Assembly: GCF_051307045.1 (NCBI RefSeq) | Contig: NZ_CP150452.1 | Coordinates: forward strand, 2,480,001 to 2,544,000 | From: Dryocola sp031988645 | Lineage (GTDB): Bacteria > Pseudomonadota > Gammaproteobacteria > Enterobacterales > Enterobacteriaceae | Direction of reading: 5' to 3' | DNA: 64,000 nt | Shown: piece after piece, positions 27,671 through 38,094 of the stretch | How positions within the stretch are numbered: the stretch's first letter is position 1 | How the letters are laid out: each line of letters begins with the position of its first letter | Notes under the pieces: model-generated | The model's database searches: none | What the model saw: only the letters and a program-made list of their open reading frames with translations | What the model was told of the DNA's origin: nothing | Position numbers and translations under genes: made by a program

Positions 27671-27825
27671 AATTTTCTTTTTACCTCGGTTAAAAATACG
27701 CACTGTGCGTTACCCCACATCGTAGGGGCAAGCCTGCCATTTTCAAGCATCCGGGCACCACAAGTGGTTAATAATACATAACTTTACACTTTACAGAGGC
27801 GGGGCTGACCTGACTTGAGGGAGGC

Positions 27826-27854
27826 AAAAAAACGGGCACAATTTCTTGTGCCCG
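27826..27854 (-). terminator. Rho-independent terminator of prc
   Basis: Minus strand CGGGCACAA - GAAA - TTGTGCCCG then TTTTTTT, starting 8 bases after the prc stop. Confidence 0.9.
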
Positions 27855-27862
27855 CTGGGGGA

Positions 27863-29911
27863 TTACTTCGCGGCGGCTGGCTGCTCTGCCGGTTTGTCCT
27901 TTTCCATTTTCGCAAGGTCCAGGGCAATGTGAACCGTTTCATCGAGATACGGATCCGGCTCCTGGTAATCCTTAGGTAGATCGTCGAGTTTTTTCAGCGG
28001 CGCTTTGCCTTCACGCTTGAAGCGGTCGTTGATGCGCGCCAGCCGCGTAGCATCTTCTTCCTGGTTTTCTTTCTCACGCTGGGCGAGGTTCAGGGAGACG
28101 ATGTTGCGTTTTTCTTTCAGGGCATTGAAACGCGCAATGTCCTTCATGATGTACTGGAATTCCGGGTCCGCAGCGATGCGGTCCTGGTGCAGCTTCAGCA
28201 GCTCCGGCTCAAAGGGCGCCAAATCCCCCGACTTCACGTAGGTAGCGGCGTTAATGCTGTCCCACGGTAAGGCGTTGTCTTCGAACTTCTCACCGGTTTC
28301 GGTCTCTTCCGTGCCGGTTGGCATCGTAATGTCCGGCGTGACGCCTTTACGCTGGGTGCTGCCGCCGTTGATGCGGTAGAACTTCTGAATGGTGTACTGC
28401 ACGGAACCCAGCGCAGGCCATTCCGGACGCAGCATCTGGTCGTAAATACGATTCAGCGAACGATACTGCTGCACGGTGCCTTTACCGAACGTCGGTTCGC
28501 CGACGATCAGCGCGCGGCCGTAGTCCTGCATCGCGGCGGCAAAGATTTCCGAGGCGGAGGCGCTGAAGCGGTCAACCATCACCACCAGCGGGCCTTTGTA
28601 GTAAACCACGCCGTCGGTATCGCTATCTTCACGGACCTTGCCGTTGTTGTCGCGAACCTGCACCACCGGGCCGCCTGGAATAAACAGGCCGGACAGCGAC
28701 ACGGCTTCGGTCAGCGCGCCGCCGCCGTTAGAACGCAGATCGATGATCACGCTCTTCACGTTCTGTTTTTCCAGCTTCTGCAGCTGCACCTTGACGTCAT
28801 CCGTCAGGCCAACGTAGAAGCCAGGAATATCCAGCACCCCGACCTTATCTTTGCCCACGGTTTTCACCGTCAGCTTCACGGCGCGGTCTTCCAGACGTAT
28901 GCGCTCGCGCGTTAAGGTGACGATGCGGGTTTTGGTGCCTTTGCCGGCAGGCAGGATTTCCAGGCGCACCTTGCTGCCCTTAGGTCCTTTAATCAGCGCA
29001 ACCACATCGTCCAGACGCCAGCCGATGACGTCTACCATCGCTTTGCCCGTCTGGCCGACGCCGACGATACGATCGCCGACGGTAATCGCCTTGCTTTTCG
29101 CCGCCGGGCCGCCCGCCACCATGGAGTTGATAACCGTGTAGTCATCGTCCATTTGCAGCACGGCGCCGATGCCTTCAAGCGACAGGCTCATTTCGGTGTT
29201 GAACTGTTCGGTATTGCGCGGAGAGAGATAGTTAGTGTGCGGGTCAATCTCATGGGCAAACGCGGTCATCGCCAGAGAGAAAACGTCTTCGCTGTTGGAC
29301 TGCGCCAGACGGCGAATCGCAAACTGATAGCGCTTGGTCAGCGTTTCGCGAATTTCCTGCTCGCTCTTGCCGGTGAGCTTCAGGCTGAGCTCGTCATATT
29401 TGACCTTGCTGTCCCAAAGCTGGTTTAGCTCCTCAACGCTGGTCGGCCATGGCGACTTGCTGCGGTCAAGGTTAAAGGTGTCGTTACCGGTGAAATCCAT
29501 CGGTTTTTCCAGCACCTTTAGCGCATACTCGTAGCGTTCAAAACGGCGCTTTTGACCCAGGTTATACAAATCGTAAAACACATCCAGCTTGCCCGAACGC
29601 AGCTCGTCGCCAATCTGGTTTTTCCTCGCGGCGAACTGCTCAACGTCGCTGGCGAGCAGCACGTTGTGGCTGAAATCGAGCTGGTTCAGATAGCGGTCGA
29701 AAATTTTGGCGGAGAAGTTCTGGTCGAGGTCGAACTGGCGGTAATGCGAACGAGTAAAGCGCGAGGTTACGCGCTCACTCACCGTGGCATGCTGTGCTTC
29801 TTCCTTTAACTGCGGGATTTGGTCAGCACGCGTGATGTTCTCAACGGCCAACGCGCTGCCTGTAAGAAACAACAGGCTAGCGACGGCCGTAAGCTTAAAG
29901 AGTTTGTTCAT
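27863..29911 (-). CDS. prc: Carboxy-terminal (tail-specific) protease Prc
   Basis: 682 residues, E. coli length. Periplasmic protease with PDZ domain (about 240-330; GIGAVLQMDDDYTVINSMVAGGPA) and S41 catalytic core: Ser in DRFSASASEIFA and Lys in GEPTFGKGTVQQY form the dyad. Signal peptide MNKLFKLTAVASLLFLTGSALA. Cleaves nonpolar C-termini; matures FtsI and, with NlpI, degrades MepS. Starts 20 bases after proQ. Confidence 0.97.
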   Translation of the reverse strand: MNKLFKLTAVASLLFLTGSALAVENITRADQIPQLKEEAQHATVSERVTSRFTRSHYRQFDLDQNFSAKIFDRYLNQLDFSHNVLLASDVEQFAARKNQIGDELRSGKLDVFYDLYNLGQKRRFERYEYALKVLEKPMDFTGNDTFNLDRSKSPWPTSVEELNQLWDSKVKYDELSLKLTGKSEQEIRETLTKRYQFAIRRLAQSNSEDVFSLAMTAFAHEIDPHTNYLSPRNTEQFNTEMSLSLEGIGAVLQMDDDYTVINSMVAGGPAAKSKAITVGDRIVGVGQTGKAMVDVIGWRLDDVVALIKGPKGSKVRLEILPAGKGTKTRIVTLTRERIRLEDRAVKLTVKTVGKDKVGVLDIPGFYVGLTDDVKVQLQKLEKQNVKSVIIDLRSNGGGALTEAVSLSGLFIPGGPVVQVRDNNGKVREDSDTDGVVYYKGPLVVMVDRFSASASEIFAAAMQDYGRALIVGEPTFGKGTVQQYRSLNRIYDQMLRPEWPALGSVQYTIQKFYRINGGSTQRKGVTPDITMPTGTEETETGEKFEDNALPWDSINAATYVKSGDLAPFEPELLKLHQDRIAADPEFQYIMKDIARFNALKEKRNIVSLNLAQREKENQEEDATRLARINDRFKREGKAPLKKLDDLPKDYQEPDPYLDETVHIALDLAKMEKDKPAEQPAAAK

Positions 29912-29931
29912 GCCCGGGTCTGGCCTCCGTT

Positions 29932-30618
29932 TCAGAACTGCAAGTGTTCTGCGCGTACAATCATTGCCATACCAGAAGTCAGCTGTACACGAACGCCATC
30001 TTTGGTAATTTCCAATACGGTGGCATCCATCGCGTTGTTACCCGCTTTGACTTTAATTGCCTGTCCAACCTGCAGAGCTGAAATATCCGTAACTGGCGTG
30101 CGTTTTTCTTCGCGCGGCGCCTGGGCGGCCGGCTTATCGGCACGAGGTTTGCGTTCTGATGTTTCTTTACGACGCGCAGCCTGGGCCGGGCGCGGTTTAC
30201 GTTCACGACGAGGTTTGTCTTCGACAGTCTCGCCGTTCGCAATTGCGGCTTCGCGTTTTTTCGCCTGCTGTTCGGCACGCTGGGCCTGAACGCGAGCTTT
30301 GGCTTCTTCAAGCTGCTTGCGGGCATGTTCGACGTGCTGCTCATCGAGCTCACCGCATGGGTTGCCGTCAAGATCGACACGCACCGCGCCGACTTTGATA
30401 CCGTACAGGTAGCGCCAGCTTGAAGTATAAAGACGTAGCGCGGAGCGAAGCTGAGTTTTACTGAGGCTCATTTCGCCTTCAACGCGCGCGACCAGATCCT
30501 GAAAGATTCCAATCTTCAGGGGGCGAGCTTCGCCTTCAGCGCTAAAGCACTGCGGGAAACGCTCAGCCAAAAAGGTAATAACTTCTTTGCTGCTATTCAA
30601 CTTAGGTTGATTTTCCAT
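29932..30618 (-). CDS. proQ: RNA chaperone ProQ
   Basis: 228 residues (E. coli 232). N-terminal FinO/ProQ RNA-binding domain (1-125; FAEGEARPLKIGIFQDL-like, RLYTSSWRYLYG, DLDGNPCGEL), a basic Lys/Arg linker (about 130-175) and a C-terminal Tudor-like domain (ISALQVGQAIKVKAGNNAMDATVLEI). Binds sRNAs and mRNA 3' ends; affects proP and many others. Upstream of prc on the same strand. Confidence 0.97.
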   Translation of the reverse strand: MENQPKLNSSKEVITFLAERFPQCFSAEGEARPLKIGIFQDLVARVEGEMSLSKTQLRSALRLYTSSWRYLYGIKVGAVRVDLDGNPCGELDEQHVEHARKQLEEAKARVQAQRAEQQAKKREAAIANGETVEDKPRRERKPRPAQAARRKETSERKPRADKPAAQAPREEKRTPVTDISALQVGQAIKVKAGNNAMDATVLEITKDGVRVQLTSGMAMIVRAEHLQF

Positions 30619-30721
30619 GAAATTTCCTGATTACAACGGAGTTGCCAACAAACCGCGGCATGAACAGGCGACATTATAATGACGCTATCGGCAAATGCCA
30701 CGTTATCCGTTGCTTATCATG

Positions 30722-31210
30722 CTATCGAGTGAAGAATTTTTTATAATCCGTAGCGGTTATGAGCTGTGAAAGCTGCGTAACCAGTTGGGATAAGCCCTGT
30801 TGGTCTTCCGGCGTGAAGCGCCCGTATTCGGTGCTGTCGATATCCAGAACGCCAATCACCTCGTCATTTACCACCAGCGGAAAGACAATTTCGGAATTGC
30901 TTGAGGCGTCGCAGGCGATATGGCCGTCAAAAGCGTGCACATCTTCTACGCGCTGCACTTCACCGGTGGAAATCGCCGTGCCGCATACGCCTTTACCAAC
31001 AGGAATACGCACGCAGGCAATTTTGCCCTGGAAAGGTCCCAGAACCAGAGTATTGCCTTCCAACAAATAAAATCCCGCCCAGTTCACGCCGTCAAGACGC
31101 TCAAAGAGTAGCGCGCTGGTGTTCGCGAGGGTTGCCAGAAAACTTGTTTCACCTGCCATTAACGCACTGAAATCGCGGTTTAAATCCACGTAAAATTGTT
31201 CTTTGTTCAT
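30722..31210 (-). CDS. msrC: Free methionine-(R)-sulfoxide reductase MsrC
   Basis: 162 residues from ATG 31210 (MNKEQFYVDLNRDF; E. coli 165). GAF-domain enzyme reducing free L-methionine-R-sulfoxide. Cysteines in GKIACVRIPVGKGVCGTAI and FDGHIACDASSNSEIV fit the catalytic set. The open frame extends to 31282 but those codons do not fit the family. Confidence 0.95.
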   Translation of the reverse strand: MNKEQFYVDLNRDFSALMAGETSFLATLANTSALLFERLDGVNWAGFYLLEGNTLVLGPFQGKIACVRIPVGKGVCGTAISTGEVQRVEDVHAFDGHIACDASSNSEIVFPLVVNDEVIGVLDIDSTEYGRFTPEDQQGLSQLVTQLSQLITATDYKKFFTR

Positions 31211-31315
31211 TGAATAACCATTTTGTTGTCTGACTCTACTGCCCTGCATATTAAAATAAGCACTAAATGCGCCCTGCCACAAGGTGTATCATTTTATGAA
31301 TTACTATAGGCTTGA

Positions 31316-32623
31316 GTGAAATTCAATTTACAGCGAGATACAACATGCCGCACGGGTATTTCTGGCCGACGACGAAAAATGAAAATATACGCCATTAGTC
31401 AGGTTTCGCCGCAGGCACGTTATCAGCGTTGTCCCCAATGCGATACCCTTTTCTTTTTGCCCGCGGTGAAATCATCCGAAAGTGCCTATTGCCCTCGCTG
31501 CGACGCTAAAGTGCATCACGGGCGCGACTGGTCTTTAACACGCCTCGCGGCCATGGCCACGGCCATGTTGCTGCTAATGCCGCTGGCGTTCTCCGAACCC
31601 CTGCTGCGCATCTATCTGCTGGGGACGAAAATTGACGCCAACGTTTTTCAGGGCATCTGGCAGATGGCCCGGCAGGGCGACCCGGTTACCGCTGCGATGG
31701 TGCTGTTTTGCGCCGTAGGCGCGCCGATAACCCTGATCGCGGCAATTATCTATCTCTATTTCGGCAACATACTCGGCATGAATTTACGGCCGGTCCTGCT
31801 GATGCTCGACAGGCTGAAAGAGTGGGTGATGCTGGATATTTATCTGGTGGGCATCGGCGTGGCCTCCATCAAGGTCAAAGAATATGCCTTTATGCAGCCC
31901 GGCGTTGGCCTGGTAGCCTTTGTCGCCCTCGTGGTGCTGAGCCTGCTGACCATGATTCATCTGAACGTCGAGCAGCTGTGGGAAAGATTTTATCCCCAGC
32001 GGCCTCCTCGCGCCTTCAATGCCCAGCTACGCGTGTGCCTCGGCTGTCATTTCACCGGCGTACCCGACATTCGTGGCCGCTGCCCGCGCTGCCACGTGCC
32101 GCTGCGCCACCGTCGGCGCCAGAGCCTGCAAAAATCCTGGGCCGCGCTGATTGCATCTTTAATGTTTCTGCTGCCCGCCAACCTGCTGCCCATCTCGGTG
32201 ATTTATGTCAACGGATCGCGCCAGGAAGACACCATTCTCTCCGGCATTATCTCCCTTGCCGGCAGCAATATCGCCGTCGCCGCGGTGGTATTTATTGCAA
32301 GTATCCTCGTCCCCTTTACTAAAATAATCGTGCTGCTTACGCTTTTGCTCAGTATCCACTTTAAGTGTGAAAGAGGGCTACGCACGCGCATCCTGCTGCT
32401 GCGATTTATTACCTGGATCGGCCGCTGGTCGATGCTCGACCTGTTCGTGATTGCACTCACCATGTCGCTGGTCAATCGAGACCAGCTGTTGGCATTTACT
32501 ATGGGACCCGCCGCGTTTTATTTTGGCGCAGCGGTAATTTTAACTATTCTTGCTGTCGAATGGCTGGATAGCCGACTACTTTGGGACGCACATGAGTCAG
32601 GAAACGCCCGCTTCACCGACTGA
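31316..32623 (+). CDS. letA: Lipid transport membrane protein LetA (YebS)
   Basis: PqiA-family integral membrane protein, partner of LetB in lipid movement between the membranes. Two modules, each with a Cys zinc ribbon (RCPQCDTLF ... YCPRCDAK; VCLGCHFTG ... GRCPRCHVP) and about four TM segments. Start uncertain: GTG 31316 (435 residues) or ATG 31379 (414); E. coli YebS is 427. C-terminal LLWDAHESGNARFTD overlaps letB by 32 bases, as in E. coli. Divergent from msrC. Confidence 0.93.
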   Translation: MKFNLQRDTTCRTGISGRRRKMKIYAISQVSPQARYQRCPQCDTLFFLPAVKSSESAYCPRCDAKVHHGRDWSLTRLAAMATAMLLLMPLAFSEPLLRIYLLGTKIDANVFQGIWQMARQGDPVTAAMVLFCAVGAPITLIAAIIYLYFGNILGMNLRPVLLMLDRLKEWVMLDIYLVGIGVASIKVKEYAFMQPGVGLVAFVALVVLSLLTMIHLNVEQLWERFYPQRPPRAFNAQLRVCLGCHFTGVPDIRGRCPRCHVPLRHRRRQSLQKSWAALIASLMFLLPANLLPISVIYVNGSRQEDTILSGIISLAGSNIAVAAVVFIASILVPFTKIIVLLTLLLSIHFKCERGLRTRILLLRFITWIGRWSMLDLFVIALTMSLVNRDQLLAFTMGPAAFYFGAAVILTILAVEWLDSRLLWDAHESGNARFTD

Positions 32624-35226
32624 AGCGCGAATTAAAACAAAACGCCGGATTTCCCCCTTCTGGTTGCTGCCGATTATCGCCCTGCTGATTGCCAGCTGGC
32701 TTATCTGGACCACCTATGAAGAGCGGGGCACGACGGCCACCATTGACTTCACCTCCGCCGACGGCATCGTTGCCGGACGCACGCCCGTACGCTATCAGGG
32801 CGTCGAAGTGGGGACCGTGCAAAGCGTCAGCCTTGGCGACAACCTTAATAAAATCGAGGTCAAGGTCAGCATTAAAAGCGACATGAAAGATGCGCTGCGC
32901 GAGGAAACGCAGTTCTGGCTGGTGACGCCTAAAGCGTCCCTGGCGGGGGTTTCCGGCCTGGATGCGCTGGTCGGCGGCAACTATATCGGCATGATGCCCG
33001 GCAAGGGCGAGCCGAAGGAACACTTTGTTGCCCTTGATACGCAGCCCAAATATCGCCTGAACAACGGCGATTTGATGATTCATCTTCACGCCCCGGACCT
33101 GGGCTCGCTTAACAGCGGTTCGCTGGTTTACTTCCGCAAAATTCCCGTCGGCCGCGTTTACGATTACACCATCAGCCAGAATAAACAGGGCGTGACTATC
33201 GACGTGCTGATCGACCGCCGCTTCACCAATCTTGTGAAGAAAGGCAGCCGCTTCTGGAACGTCTCGGGGGTGAAAACCAATATCAGCCTCAGCGGCGCGC
33301 AGATTCAGCTCGAAAGCCTCGCCGCGCTTGTTAACGGCGCCATCGCCTTCGACTCGCCGGAAGGCTCGGAGCCCGCCAAAATCGACGATGAGTTCGGCCT
33401 CTACGAGGATCTGGCCCACAGCCAGCGCGGCGTAATAATAAAACTCGATTTGCCGGGCGGAGAAGGCCTGAAGGCGGGCTCAACGCCGCTGATGTATCAG
33501 GGGCTGGAGGTCGGGACGCTGACCCGGCTTAATCTGGTTCCGGGCGGCTCGGTAACCGGTGAAATGACGGTGGATCCGGGCGTGGTTAACCTTATGCGCA
33601 GCGGCACCCGCATTGAGCTACGCAGCCCGAAAGTTTCGCTAAGCAATCCGGACGTCAGCAGTCTGCTGACGGGCAATACCTTTGAGCTGGTGCCGGGCGA
33701 AGGCTCACCGCAGGATCACTTTGTGATTCTGCCAAGCGACAAAACTCCGCTGCAGCAGCCTGATGTGCTGACGCTCAGCCTGACGGCGCCGGAAAGCTAC
33801 GGCATCGACGCGGGCCAGCCCGTTATTCTGCACGGCATTCAGATAGGCCAGGTGCTGGAACGGTCGTTAAACGCCAAAGGGGTGAGCTTCGCCGTCGCCA
33901 TCGAGCCGCAGTATCGTCACCTGCTGCAGGGCGACAGCAAATTCGTCGTCAACAGCCGCATCGACGTGAAGCTGGGCATGGACGGCGTAGAGTTCCTTGG
34001 CGCCAGCGCCAGCGAATGGATAAACGGCGGCGTGCGGGTTATTCCCGGCAGCAAAGGCGAGATGAAAGCCAGCTATCCGCTGTACGCCAATCTGGAAAAG
34101 GCGGTCGAAAACAGCATCAGCGATCTTCCTACCACCACCTTAACGCTTACCGCCGCCAGCCTGCCGGATATCCAGGCAGGCTCCGTGGTGCTGTACCGTA
34201 AATTCCAGGTCGGCGAAATCATCACCGTGCGTCCGAAAGCCGACAGCTTTGATATTGATGTGCATATCAAACCGGAGTATCGCAAGCTGCTTACCTCCAG
34301 CAGCGTGTTCTGGGCCGAAGGCGGCGCGCGCGTGCAGCTGAACGGCAGCGGCTTAACCGTGCAGGGCCTCCCCGCTTTCTCGCGCTTTAAAAGGGGCTAT
34401 CAGCTTCGATAACCTTACCGGCGCGGGCGCGGGCTATACCAAAGGCGACAAACGCGTGCTGTACGCGTCGGAAACAGCCGCCCGCGCGGTGGGTAGCCAA
34501 ATCACCCTGCATACGTTTGACGCCGGCAAACTCTCCGCCGGCATGCCAATCCGCTATCTGGGGATCAATATCGGCCAGCTTGAGTCGCTGAATCTCACCG
34601 AATCGCGCAGCGAAGTGGAAGCCAAAGCGGTGCTGTACCCTGAGTTCGTGTCGACATTTGCCCGCGGCGGCACGCGTTTCTCCGTGGTGACGCCGCAAAT
34701 TTCGGCGGCGGGCGTCGATCATCTGGATACCATCCTTCAGCCGTACATCAACGTGGAGCCCGGCCGCGGCTCGCCGCGACGTGACTTTGAGCTGCAGGAA
34801 ACCTCCATTACCGACTCCCGTTATTCCGATGGCCTGAGCATCGTGCTTGAAGTACCTGAAGCCGGCGCGCTGAGCATTGGCACGCCGGTGCTGTTCCGCG
34901 GCGTGGAGGTCGGCACCGTAACGGGGCTGACGCTTGGCAACCTGTCCGATCGCGTGATGGTCGGCCTGCGCATCAGCAAACGCTTCCAGCACCTGGTGCG
35001 CGACAGCTCGGTCTTCTGGCTGGCCTCCGGCTACAGCCTTGATTTCGGGCTGACCGGCGGCGTGGTGAAAACCGGCACCTTTAACCAGTTTATTCGCGGC
35101 GGTATCGCCTTTGCCACGCCGCCGGGCACGCCGCTGGCGCCGAAAGCCGAGCCGGGCAAACACTTCCTGCTGCTGGAAAGTGAACCGAAAGAGTGGCGTC
35201 AGTGGGGCACCGCCCTGCCGCGTTAA
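32592..35226 (+). pseudogene. letB: Inter-membrane lipid transport protein LetB (YebT), frameshifted
   Basis: Seven tandem MCE domains after one N-terminal TM (FWLLPIIALLIASWLIW). Forms a periplasm-spanning tube for phospholipids. Recurrent MCE signatures: DGIVAGRTPVRYQGVEVG, GLKAGSTPLMYQGLEVG, GIDAGQPVILHGIQIG, GSVVLYRKFQVG, GKLSAGMPIRYLGINIG, GTPVLFRGVEVG. GGGCC at 34364-34368 splits the frame (620 + about 256 residues); with one G less the total is 877, the E. coli length. Start ATG 32592 (MSQETPASPTEARIK). GGCC-set member. Confidence 0.95.
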
Positions 35227-35228
35227 AT

Positions 35229-35259
35229 AAAGCGCCCCGGTGCTCAGCCGGGGCGCTTT
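35229..35259 (+). terminator. Hairpin terminator after letB
   Basis: AAAGCGCCCCGG - TGCTCAG - CCGGGGCGCTTT directly after the letB stop. The T-run is short. The next bases, TATGCTACACT, look like an extended -10 for rsmF. Confidence 0.65.
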
Positions 35260-35299
35260 ATGCTACACTGCGCGCCTTATTTTTCCGTGGAATTCCCCA

Positions 35300-36742
35300 G
35301 TGGCCCAAACTCACTCCGCTTATCTGCCGCAGCCTTTTCTTGATGTTATGCGCGATGCCCTGCCCGCCGGGCAAACGCTCGAAAGCTTTATCGACTACTG
35401 CCAGCGCCCGCTGCGCCGCAGCCTGCGCGTCAACACCTTAAAGATTTCGGTTGCCGACTTCCTTGAGCTCGTCGCTCCCTGTAACTGGCAGCTCACGCCC
35501 GTTCCATGGTGCGAAGAAGGATTCTGGATCGAGCGCGAAGATGAAGAAAGCCTGCCGCTGGGCAGCACCGCCGAACACCTGAGCGGCATGTTCTACATTC
35601 AGGAAGCAAGCTCCATGCTGCCCGTCGCGGCCCTGTTTGCCGACGGCCGCCAGCCGCTGCGCATTATGGACGTCGCCGCCGCTCCCGGCTCCAAAACCAC
35701 GCAAATTGCCGCGCGCATGGGCAACCAGGGCGCCATTCTCGCCAATGAATATTCCGCCAGCCGGGTTAAAGTGCTGCACGCTAACATCAGCCGCTGCGGC
35801 ATCAGCAACGTCGCGCTGACCCACTTTGACGGCCGGGTCTTCGGCGCCGCGCTGCCGGAATGCTTTGATGCGATTTTGCTTGATGCGCCCTGCTCCGGCG
35901 AAGGCGTGGTGCGCAAAGATCCCGATGCGCTACGCAACTGGACGCCGGAAAGCACCTCGGCCATTGCCGACACCCAGCGGGAACTTATCGCCAGCGCCTT
36001 CCACGCCCTGCGCCCCGGCGGCACCCTGATTTATTCCACCTGCACGTTAAACCGCGAAGAAAACCAGCAGATTTGCCGGTGGCTGCTGGATGAATGGCGG
36101 GATGCGGTTGAGATCGATCCGCTCAACGATCTTTTCCCCGGTGCGGACAAAGCCGTCACGGAAGAAGGTTTTCTGCACGTCTTCCCGCAGATTTACGACT
36201 GCGAAGGCTTTTTTGTGGCGCGCCTGCGTAAAACCGCTTCCGTCGCGCGGCTGCCGGAACCCGGCTACAAGGTCGGCAAGTTCCCGTTTGCTCCCCTGCA
36301 CGGACGTCAGGCTGCGGATGTCGTTACCGCAGCCGCAAAGGCGGGCATCAGCTGGGGCGAAGAGCTGAAACTGTGGCAGCGCGACAAAGAAATCTGGTTG
36401 TTCCCGGCGGAAATCGTTCCGCTCATCGGCAAGGTGCGTTTTTCGCGCATCGGTCTACGCCTTGCGGAGCAGTACAACAAGGGTTACCGCTGGCAGCACG
36501 AGGCGGTCATCGCCCTCGTTAAAGGCAGTACGCCGCTGGCTTTCGCTTTAACGGAGCACGAAGCCGAAGAGTGGTATCACGGACGTGATATCTATCCGGA
36601 AACGACGCCTTCCGGTGACGACGTGGTGGTCACCTATCAGGGGCAACCGCTTGGGCTGGCGAGAAAAATCGGTTCGCGCCTGAAGAACAGCTACCCACGC
36701 GATCTGGTTCGCGACGGCAGGCTTTTCGCCGGCGGCCGTTAG
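35300..36742 (+). CDS. rsmF: 16S rRNA (cytosine-1407-C5)-methyltransferase RsmF
   Basis: 480 residues from GTG 35300 (VAQTHSAYLPQPFLD; E. coli 479). NOL1/NOP2/Sun family: SAM-binding MDVAAAPGSKTTQIAA, catalytic DAPCSGEGVVRKD and the second Cys in YSTCTLNREENQ. C-terminal PUA-like domains. An in-frame ATG at 35240 lies in the terminator stretch and is rejected. Intact. Confidence 0.96.
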   Translation: MAQTHSAYLPQPFLDVMRDALPAGQTLESFIDYCQRPLRRSLRVNTLKISVADFLELVAPCNWQLTPVPWCEEGFWIEREDEESLPLGSTAEHLSGMFYIQEASSMLPVAALFADGRQPLRIMDVAAAPGSKTTQIAARMGNQGAILANEYSASRVKVLHANISRCGISNVALTHFDGRVFGAALPECFDAILLDAPCSGEGVVRKDPDALRNWTPESTSAIADTQRELIASAFHALRPGGTLIYSTCTLNREENQQICRWLLDEWRDAVEIDPLNDLFPGADKAVTEEGFLHVFPQIYDCEGFFVARLRKTASVARLPEPGYKVGKFPFAPLHGRQAADVVTAAAKAGISWGEELKLWQRDKEIWLFPAEIVPLIGKVRFSRIGLRLAEQYNKGYRWQHEAVIALVKGSTPLAFALTEHEAEEWYHGRDIYPETTPSGDDVVVTYQGQPLGLARKIGSRLKNSYPRDLVRDGRLFAGGR

Positions 36743-36854
36743 TTCGCTTTAAAAATAATCGTTTTTTATTTGGCACTTTTTGCACCATTGACTAGGCTCA
36801 AGTGTGGGTGGCCGTACTGGTCATACCACATCAGGTGCACCAAAGGAGAGCGAG

Positions 36855-37094
36855 ATGACGAAAACTAACGTACGAATAGGCAACTTCGAAATTGAAGATG
36901 CTGAATTACACGGCGAGCAGCAAGGCGAACGAACGTTAAGCATCCCTTGTAAATCAGACCCTGACCTGTGCATGCAGTTAGATGCGTGGGATGACGAAAC
37001 CAGCATTCCCGCCGTACTGGATGGCGAACATTCCGTACTCTACCGCCAACGTTATGACCAACAGTCCGATGCATGGATCATGCGCCTTGCCTGA
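36855..37094 (+). CDS. yebV: DUF1480 protein YebV
   Basis: 79-residue soluble protein: TNVRIGNFEIEDAELHG, IPCKSDPDLCMQLDAWD, YDQQSDAWIMRLA match YebV of E. coli (78). Function unknown; in E. coli it is a heat- and stress-responsive small gene. Start ATG 36855 with AAGGAGAG before it. Confidence 0.92.
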   Translation: MTKTNVRIGNFEIEDAELHGEQQGERTLSIPCKSDPDLCMQLDAWDDETSIPAVLDGEHSVLYRQRYDQQSDAWIMRLA

Positions 37095-37198
37095 TTCCAG
37101 ATGAACCCGTCCGTCAGACGGGTTATTTACCCCACGGTTTTCCCTCTTCCCGCTATCTCCCCTACAATTAAGCAAAACGGAGCGGTTAAGAGGCGCTA

Positions 37199-37390
37199 AT
37201 GTTTGCTTTGGTTTTATTTGTTTGTTACCTGGACGGCGGCTGCGACGATATTGTGGTTGAGGTGTTTAATACCGAGCAGCAGTGCGTAACCGCCATGGAA
37301 GAGCAACGGATGCGTCACGGCGGCTGTTACCCGGTGGAGGATTTTATCGATGGCTTCTGGCGGCCGGCGCAGGAGTACAGCGACCTGTAA
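37199..37390 (+). CDS. yebW: DUF1482 protein YebW
   Basis: 63 residues, E. coli length: MFALVLFVCYLDGGCDDIVV, NTEQQCVTAM, GGCYPVEDFIDGFWRPAQEY. Six cysteines including one in the hydrophobic N-terminus. Function unknown. Converges on pphA, stop codons 3 bases apart. Confidence 0.92.
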   Translation: MFALVLFVCYLDGGCDDIVVEVFNTEQQCVTAMEEQRMRHGGCYPVEDFIDGFWRPAQEYSDL

Positions 37391-37393
37391 CAC

Positions 37394-38038
37394 TCACTGC
37401 ACCTGAACCAGCGTGAGCTTATTGCCGAAAACCGCGCCGGTATCGATATAGTGCTGGTTATGGTAGTGCGCGGCTTCTTTTAGCGGCGTATGCCCAAAGT
37501 AAAAATGGTCGGCCCCGGTAATATTCTCGCCTCTTCCCAGCATATTTTGATTCAGCCGCTCGCGGCTCCACACCAGACGATGCTCGTCGACCGGCTTATT
37601 CCAGGCATAGTGGGAAGAAGGATAGTCCGCATGGGCAATCACAAAGGTTTGATTGCGCGCGTGCAGTTCAATCACCAGCGGCAGCTCGCGGCAATGCAGC
37701 AGCGCGTCGCGCACGCTTTGCCGGCGCGCTTCCGGCAGCCCACGAAACCAGTCGCCGCCGTTCATCACCCACAGCATTCTGTCGCCCAGCTCGAGCGCGT
37801 CTACGGCCATCTCTTCATGATTGCCGCGCACCGCTTTAAACCAGCGCTTGTCCAGCAAGGCCAGGCACCCCGGACTATCCGGGCCGCGGTCAATCACATC
37901 CCCGACGGAAATGACTAAATCCTGCCAGGGATCGAAGCGCCGGGCCTTAAGCTGCGCAACCATTTTCGACAGGCAGCCGTGCAGGTCGCCCGCGATATAG
38001 ATGTGCCGCCAGTTTTCACCGTCGATACGCTGATACAT
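37394..38038 (-). CDS. pphA: Serine/threonine protein phosphatase PphA
   Basis: PPP-family metallophosphatase, 214 residues (E. coli 218). Metal motifs in order: GDLHGC (about 18), GDVIDRGPDS (about 46), GNHEEMA (about 72), and HADYPSSHYAW / FGHTPLK. In E. coli PphA signals protein misfolding. Named PphA rather than PphB by its position after yebW. Confidence 0.93.
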   Translation of the reverse strand: MYQRIDGENWRHIYIAGDLHGCLSKMVAQLKARRFDPWQDLVISVGDVIDRGPDSPGCLALLDKRWFKAVRGNHEEMAVDALELGDRMLWVMNGGDWFRGLPEARRQSVRDALLHCRELPLVIELHARNQTFVIAHADYPSSHYAWNKPVDEHRLVWSRERLNQNMLGRGENITGADHFYFGHTPLKEAAHYHNQHYIDTGAVFGNKLTLVQVQ

Positions 38039-38094
38039 AACGCCTCCTGCGGCTCATACCCGATACTAAGTATAGGCCAGCGGCATGGGCGCTA

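Noticed and set aside
34387..35163. 258-codon minus-strand frame across the letB end
   Set aside because: Antisense shadow of the second half of letB.
32592..35226. letB and other breaks as programmed frameshifting
   Set aside because: Slippery heptamers and downstream structures are absent, and eleven unrelated genes share only a GGCC insertion.
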